In this document: piece after piece, positions 60,411 through 64,000 of the stretch
Layout of the letters: each line of letters starts with the position of its first letter
Numbering within the stretch: the stretch's first letter is position 1
DNA from: Halisarca cf. caerulea
Lineage: Eukaryota; Porifera; Demospongiae; Chondrillida; Halisarcidae
Direction of reading: 5' to 3'
Assembly (NCBI GenBank): GCA_963170055.1
Contig: CAUJGJ010000332.1
Location: forward strand, 2,607,001-2,671,000
Length of the DNA: 64,000 bases
The notes under the pieces: generated by a model
What the model saw: only the letters and a program-made list of their open reading frames with translations
The model's database searches: none
Told to the model about the DNA's origin: nothing
Made by a program: the position numbers and the translations under genes

Positions 60411-60583
60411 GAATTGACGCAGAAAATCAAGATTGGCTGTATTCTCTCAAGAAGTTACTAATCTCACGTATCAAGTGTGCGTTGAACTTGAAACTCTCTC
60501 CAATAGTGTGGTCTGCTATCCTCTGTGGAGTAGGAGATGCTGAGGACCTGGAGGAACTGGATGTGACCCTGTGGTTCTCCAAT
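60411..60583 (+). CDS. Exon q, unit C (LRR-like)
   Basis: 173 nt after tttgttgcag. The start is IDAENQDWLYSLKKLLIS like A, then IKCALNLKLSPIVW, and LEELDV, LWFSN. The central KC-LDL part carries three non-silent changes, the rest none. Confidence 0.6.
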
Positions 60584-61074
60584 GTAAGTTGTGGTATGTT
60601 GTGTAGAGTGGATTGTTGTTCTTCATTGATCAAGCCACAACATGTCAAAACAGATACTACATAGTGGATGGTGATCAGAGACTCAGACTATGTATAGTAA
60701 ACCTGTACTGTATGTAGAGTGAAGCTCATTGTGGAAGCACTAACTGCTACTTGACATCACAGAATCTACTTGTTGATCTGTGTAGAGATAGCATCCTAAA
60801 ACATAAGAGTGGACTTTCACATTAGTGGAGCTAGTGATTCACTAATCATTTTATCTTTCCATAATGCACTGGTACACGTTGTACAGTGATACACATTGTC
60901 AGGGTTCTCCCTAGGAAAAAAGAAACAACTAAAAAAGATAATTATGTAGGGACTGTGGTGTATCTCATGGTTACCTGAATTTTAATACCATAATAAAAAC
61001 ATTAGCAGCACATTTGTACTAGAGGAAGGAAACTGCTCATCTTTGACCTTTTTCTAACCTGTTGTCATGATGTA

Positions 61075-62130
61075 TATCCAGGCTGTATCCTCAGTTATTT
61101 CAAGGGAGAGCGGGTGGCTCAGTAGGTGAGCTAATAAAATTACTACAGTATAAGTTGTGTAAGGTTGAAGGAGTGTCATATGAAAGCACTTGGCTCTAGT
61201 CGTAGGTTTCCAACCATAGATTCGAAACAGATGATCCACACCCAAACACCCGGATAGTGTACACATTTGTGGATTTCTCTCTATACCCCTCCACCTGTGG
61301 TGGACAGTACTTTAGACCTTGTGTGTTTTGTATTTTACTGCTTTCTGTATGTAATTGATTTTACTTTGCATGCATGTGCACAATAACAATCATCCATTTG
61401 TGTCCCTGTCCACCTGTCTTGTCTTGTCTCATGCTGGCTATGTTATTCGATTAACTAATGGTTACGGTTCCCCTTCGAACTCACATCAACCATATTGGTG
61501 ACCCTCGACGCTGGTCATTTCGACCAAGAACATGCTTTTGACAACGGATCCTCTTTCCTACCAGCACCACGGCTACGGCTACGCGGATCGACATCTCACT
61601 ATGCGCCCCACGACTTCAGGACATTCTCCTCCTACATGCTTGACCAGCACCTTTAGGGTGGCTCGCTGGTCGGTGGCCTCCTCCGCAACCTTCGGCTCGT
61701 CCTCATCCATGGCCCAGATACGCCCAAGTCCGGCTCATCATCAGCCACGCCACAACATGCGCACTCATTGAAGTTTATATGCCTGCCTTGCCATGCCACA
61801 TCCCTGAGACAGACACTAATGCTGGCACTTCCTCCACTATAAACCAGCACCCACATCCATTTCTCCGACTCTCTTGACTTCCTTGACGGATCCACTGTCA
61901 CACCAGTGGCAAGGAGTCAAGGAGTACTCGAACATGGATTACTTTGCCGTGAAATGCCATAACACACACTTCAACGACAGCACATGTGTATCCAGTCTGT
62001 ATCTTCAATGTAATAAAGTTACAGTATAAGTCATTTAATTGTGTAGGGTTGAAGGAGTGTCATAGGAAAGTACTTTGCTTTAGTCATAGGTTTCTAAAAC
62101 ACCCAAATGGTGTACCGATTTGTGGATTTC
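61075..62130 (+). mobile_element. LTR-retrotransposon leader-like block, unit C
   Basis: Third orthologue, with attggtgaccctcgacgctg near 61493 and an open gag-like frame (61532-61771) starting MLLTTDPLSYQHHGYGYAD. Basic, Ser/His/Pro-rich. No capsid motif can be recognised. Confidence 0.35.
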
Positions 62131-62518
62131 TCCCTGTACCCCTCCCCCCCACCCCCTTCAACCACCTGAGAGATGAGAGGAGAACATCACCTATTAAATT
62201 ACAGTCACATGAACAATCAGTTTGATTCAGATTCATTGTATGTTGATGTAGTGCATGTGTGTGTGTACAGTTGTGTAACTTGGGGGTGTTGTATCGCGTT
62301 GCTTGTAGCGATCAATGAAACAGAACGATTTCACAGAATGAATCACAATACCAACAAGCACCAACTCATGCAGTATAACTCTCACTAAAACTAACTGAAT
62401 CAACATAGACCATGCAACCTATGTATACATCAACTAACAATCAAAACACACATACGTACACATATCATGCACCGATAGTACCAAACACCAAAATTCACAA
62501 TTCACATACACAAACAGT

Positions 62519-64000
62519 CTAGTTTGAGTTACTAAGTTGGTAGGAAACCATTCCATGACGAGATGGTGGTTTCCTGGGCGGGGTTGAGCGGCATGGCTCC
62601 AGGTTAGTCTCTTTAGGGGATGAGGCCTCTGTTGGTTGATCAGCAGTGCTAGTAGTGGGAATCGGGATGTCGAAGTCATCTTCTGGAGCGGTTAATGGAG
62701 TTGTGTGGGTACGCACATGATCCACATGACGACATACAAATCTACCATCGGTACATTGAATTGTGTATAACAAACGTCCTCGAATTTCCTTGATAACCCC
62801 AGGAGACCAATGGTTAGAAGCATTAAAGTTGCGCACAAACAACGGATCTCCAATATTGAAACTTGTTTGGAAGGTAGAATGATCATGATCCAACTTCTGG
62901 TGGGATTGAGCAGACACCACCCTATCTGATCCAGATGTGATTTGATTCCCCTTCCCATTGATAACTGTGCAAGATGCGTTCCAGTTGTAGTATGAGAGGT
63001 ACTACGATAGCAGAAAAGGAAATGAACAAGCTGCTTCTAAACGCTGTCAGAGGTATCCTTTTTCATTGCTCTCTTAAATGTCTGCACATAGCTCTCAGCC
63101 AATCCATTTGAGGATGGTTAATTCCTTGAACTCCACACTTGTGAAAGCTTTGCCATTATCAGATACCACAATGTCAGGAATGTCATGCGTAGCAAACTTT
63201 TGTGGCAGTTGTGGCTGATGTTGCTGAGGGTATAATATCAATTTCCAACCACTCGGAATGAGTATCTACCACTACGAGGAACATTTTCCCCAGGAAGGGT
63301 CCAGCATAATCAATGTGGAGTCAGCTCCACGGTTGATCTGGCCATTCCCATGGATGCAGTGGTGCTGCTGCTGGAGCTTTCTGATTGAGTTGACATTGCT
63401 GGAATAATTTTACTCTCTCCTCAATAGCAGCATCAATCCCTGGCCACTAGACTACTCCTTGTACAATTCCCTTGATCCTCGAAATTCCCGGCTAAACCAG
63501 CATGCAGTTCCTGTAGAACCTTGGAGTTGAACAATGAGTGCACAACAACTCTGTTACCTCGTGCAGAGCAGACAACCATCCTGAAGCGACAGTTCATTTG
63601 TTCTGTGATGGAATGGCTGAAATTCCTCGTCAACATTATGTTCACTCTATCCCGTAGCTCCATCTCCATCACTGTTGAAAGTGTGGGGTCCCGAACGGTA
63701 AACGTCTCTATGTTCGATGCTGACAATAAGCTCTGCAGGTTCTCCAGTAGACGTACAGTCTCCCCAAGTAGAGGAATTTCTCTGGGAGTTTCAGGTAGAG
63801 ATAAGTGACTCAGTAAGTCTGCATTTCCATTCTCTGATCCTGGGCGATAGGCAATGATGTACTTGTAGGCATTGAGGGTTAGCACCCACCCCTGGAGATG
63901 GGCTGATGTCATTGCTGGAATGGTTTTCCCTTGTGCGAATATGTGTTGAAGTGGCTTGTGATCAGAGAAAATGGTGAAAAGGCGTCCTGCTAAGTACTGG
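62519..64000 (-). mobile_element. Decayed Ty3/gypsy pol fragment, unit C, cut by window end
   Basis: Closely follows the A copy, including the same in-frame stop before KQL and the same deletion before SSNGLAE. The integrase tail (62519-62920) reads FVRNFN; the RNase H/integrase-start frame (63433-63912) reads YRPGSENGNADLLSHL. The RT part lies beyond the window. Confidence 0.85.

Larger units (their letters stand above)
45993..64000. repeat. Unit C of the tandem array, cut by window end
   Basis: Unit C is collinear with A and B up to the pol fragment, where the window stops inside the RNase H region. It has private TIR elements at 46135-46882 and 52607-53063 and a one-base frameshift in exon u. 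C resembles A most closely at about 20-25 kb of the unit and resembles B at exons s and v. Confidence 0.9.

Overview
The window looks like animal nuclear DNA: AT-rich, intron-rich and full of transposon debris, with no bacterial-style gene packing. Candidate coding pieces are short exons bounded by AG/GT splice sites with gtaagt or gtatgt donors. The Ty3/gypsy and LINE fragments also fit an invertebrate. A sponge or another early-branching animal is possible, but the sequence alone does not settle this.

The main feature is a tandem segmental array. Three recognisable copies of a unit of about 19 kb lie head to tail: A (about 8.08-26.95 kb), B (about 26.95-45.99 kb) and C (about 45.99 kb to the window end, cut off). 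An older, much more diverged copy (unit 0) occupies about 1-8.08 kb. Each full unit carries the same ordered set of short plus-strand candidate exons, labelled here p, r, s, t, u, v and q. Their splice sites, lengths and reading phases agree between copies. Their peptides share a leucine-rich-repeat-like pattern (LxxLxLxxC, LEELDV, VQHLSL), so I read them as parts of an LRR-type gene family. No start codon, terminal stop or NACHT, TIR or death domain could be joined to them. The phases also allow q of one unit to splice to p or r of the next, so one large gene with repeated modules is as compatible as one gene per unit.

Other material in each unit: a fold-back region at about 13.0-13.74 kb in A whose two arms each hold a version of exon t in opposite orientation; a 283-285 bp TIR element with a 6-bp target duplication; a repeat of about 650 bp (R); two short conserved open frames (a 50-aa hydrophobic-leader peptide and a 55-aa basic peptide); a minus-strand candidate exon open only in B; a hairpin repeat; an LTR-leader-like block on the plus strand; and a decayed minus-strand Ty3/gypsy pol fragment.

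Unit-private insertions show the array kept changing after duplication. They include a LINE tail at the start of A, a second LINE tail at 12.06 kb in A, a TIR MITE in B, and a 748-bp and a 457-bp TIR element in C. Unit 0 has its own TIR elements and a long, almost perfect palindrome (arms about 177 bp) inserted just inside the intron after its only recognisable exon. Along the unit, A groups with C in some stretches and B with C in others, which suggests gene conversion or unequal crossing-over. The remaining DNA is intronic or intergenic with no gene I can support. I see no rRNA, tRNA or CRISPR.
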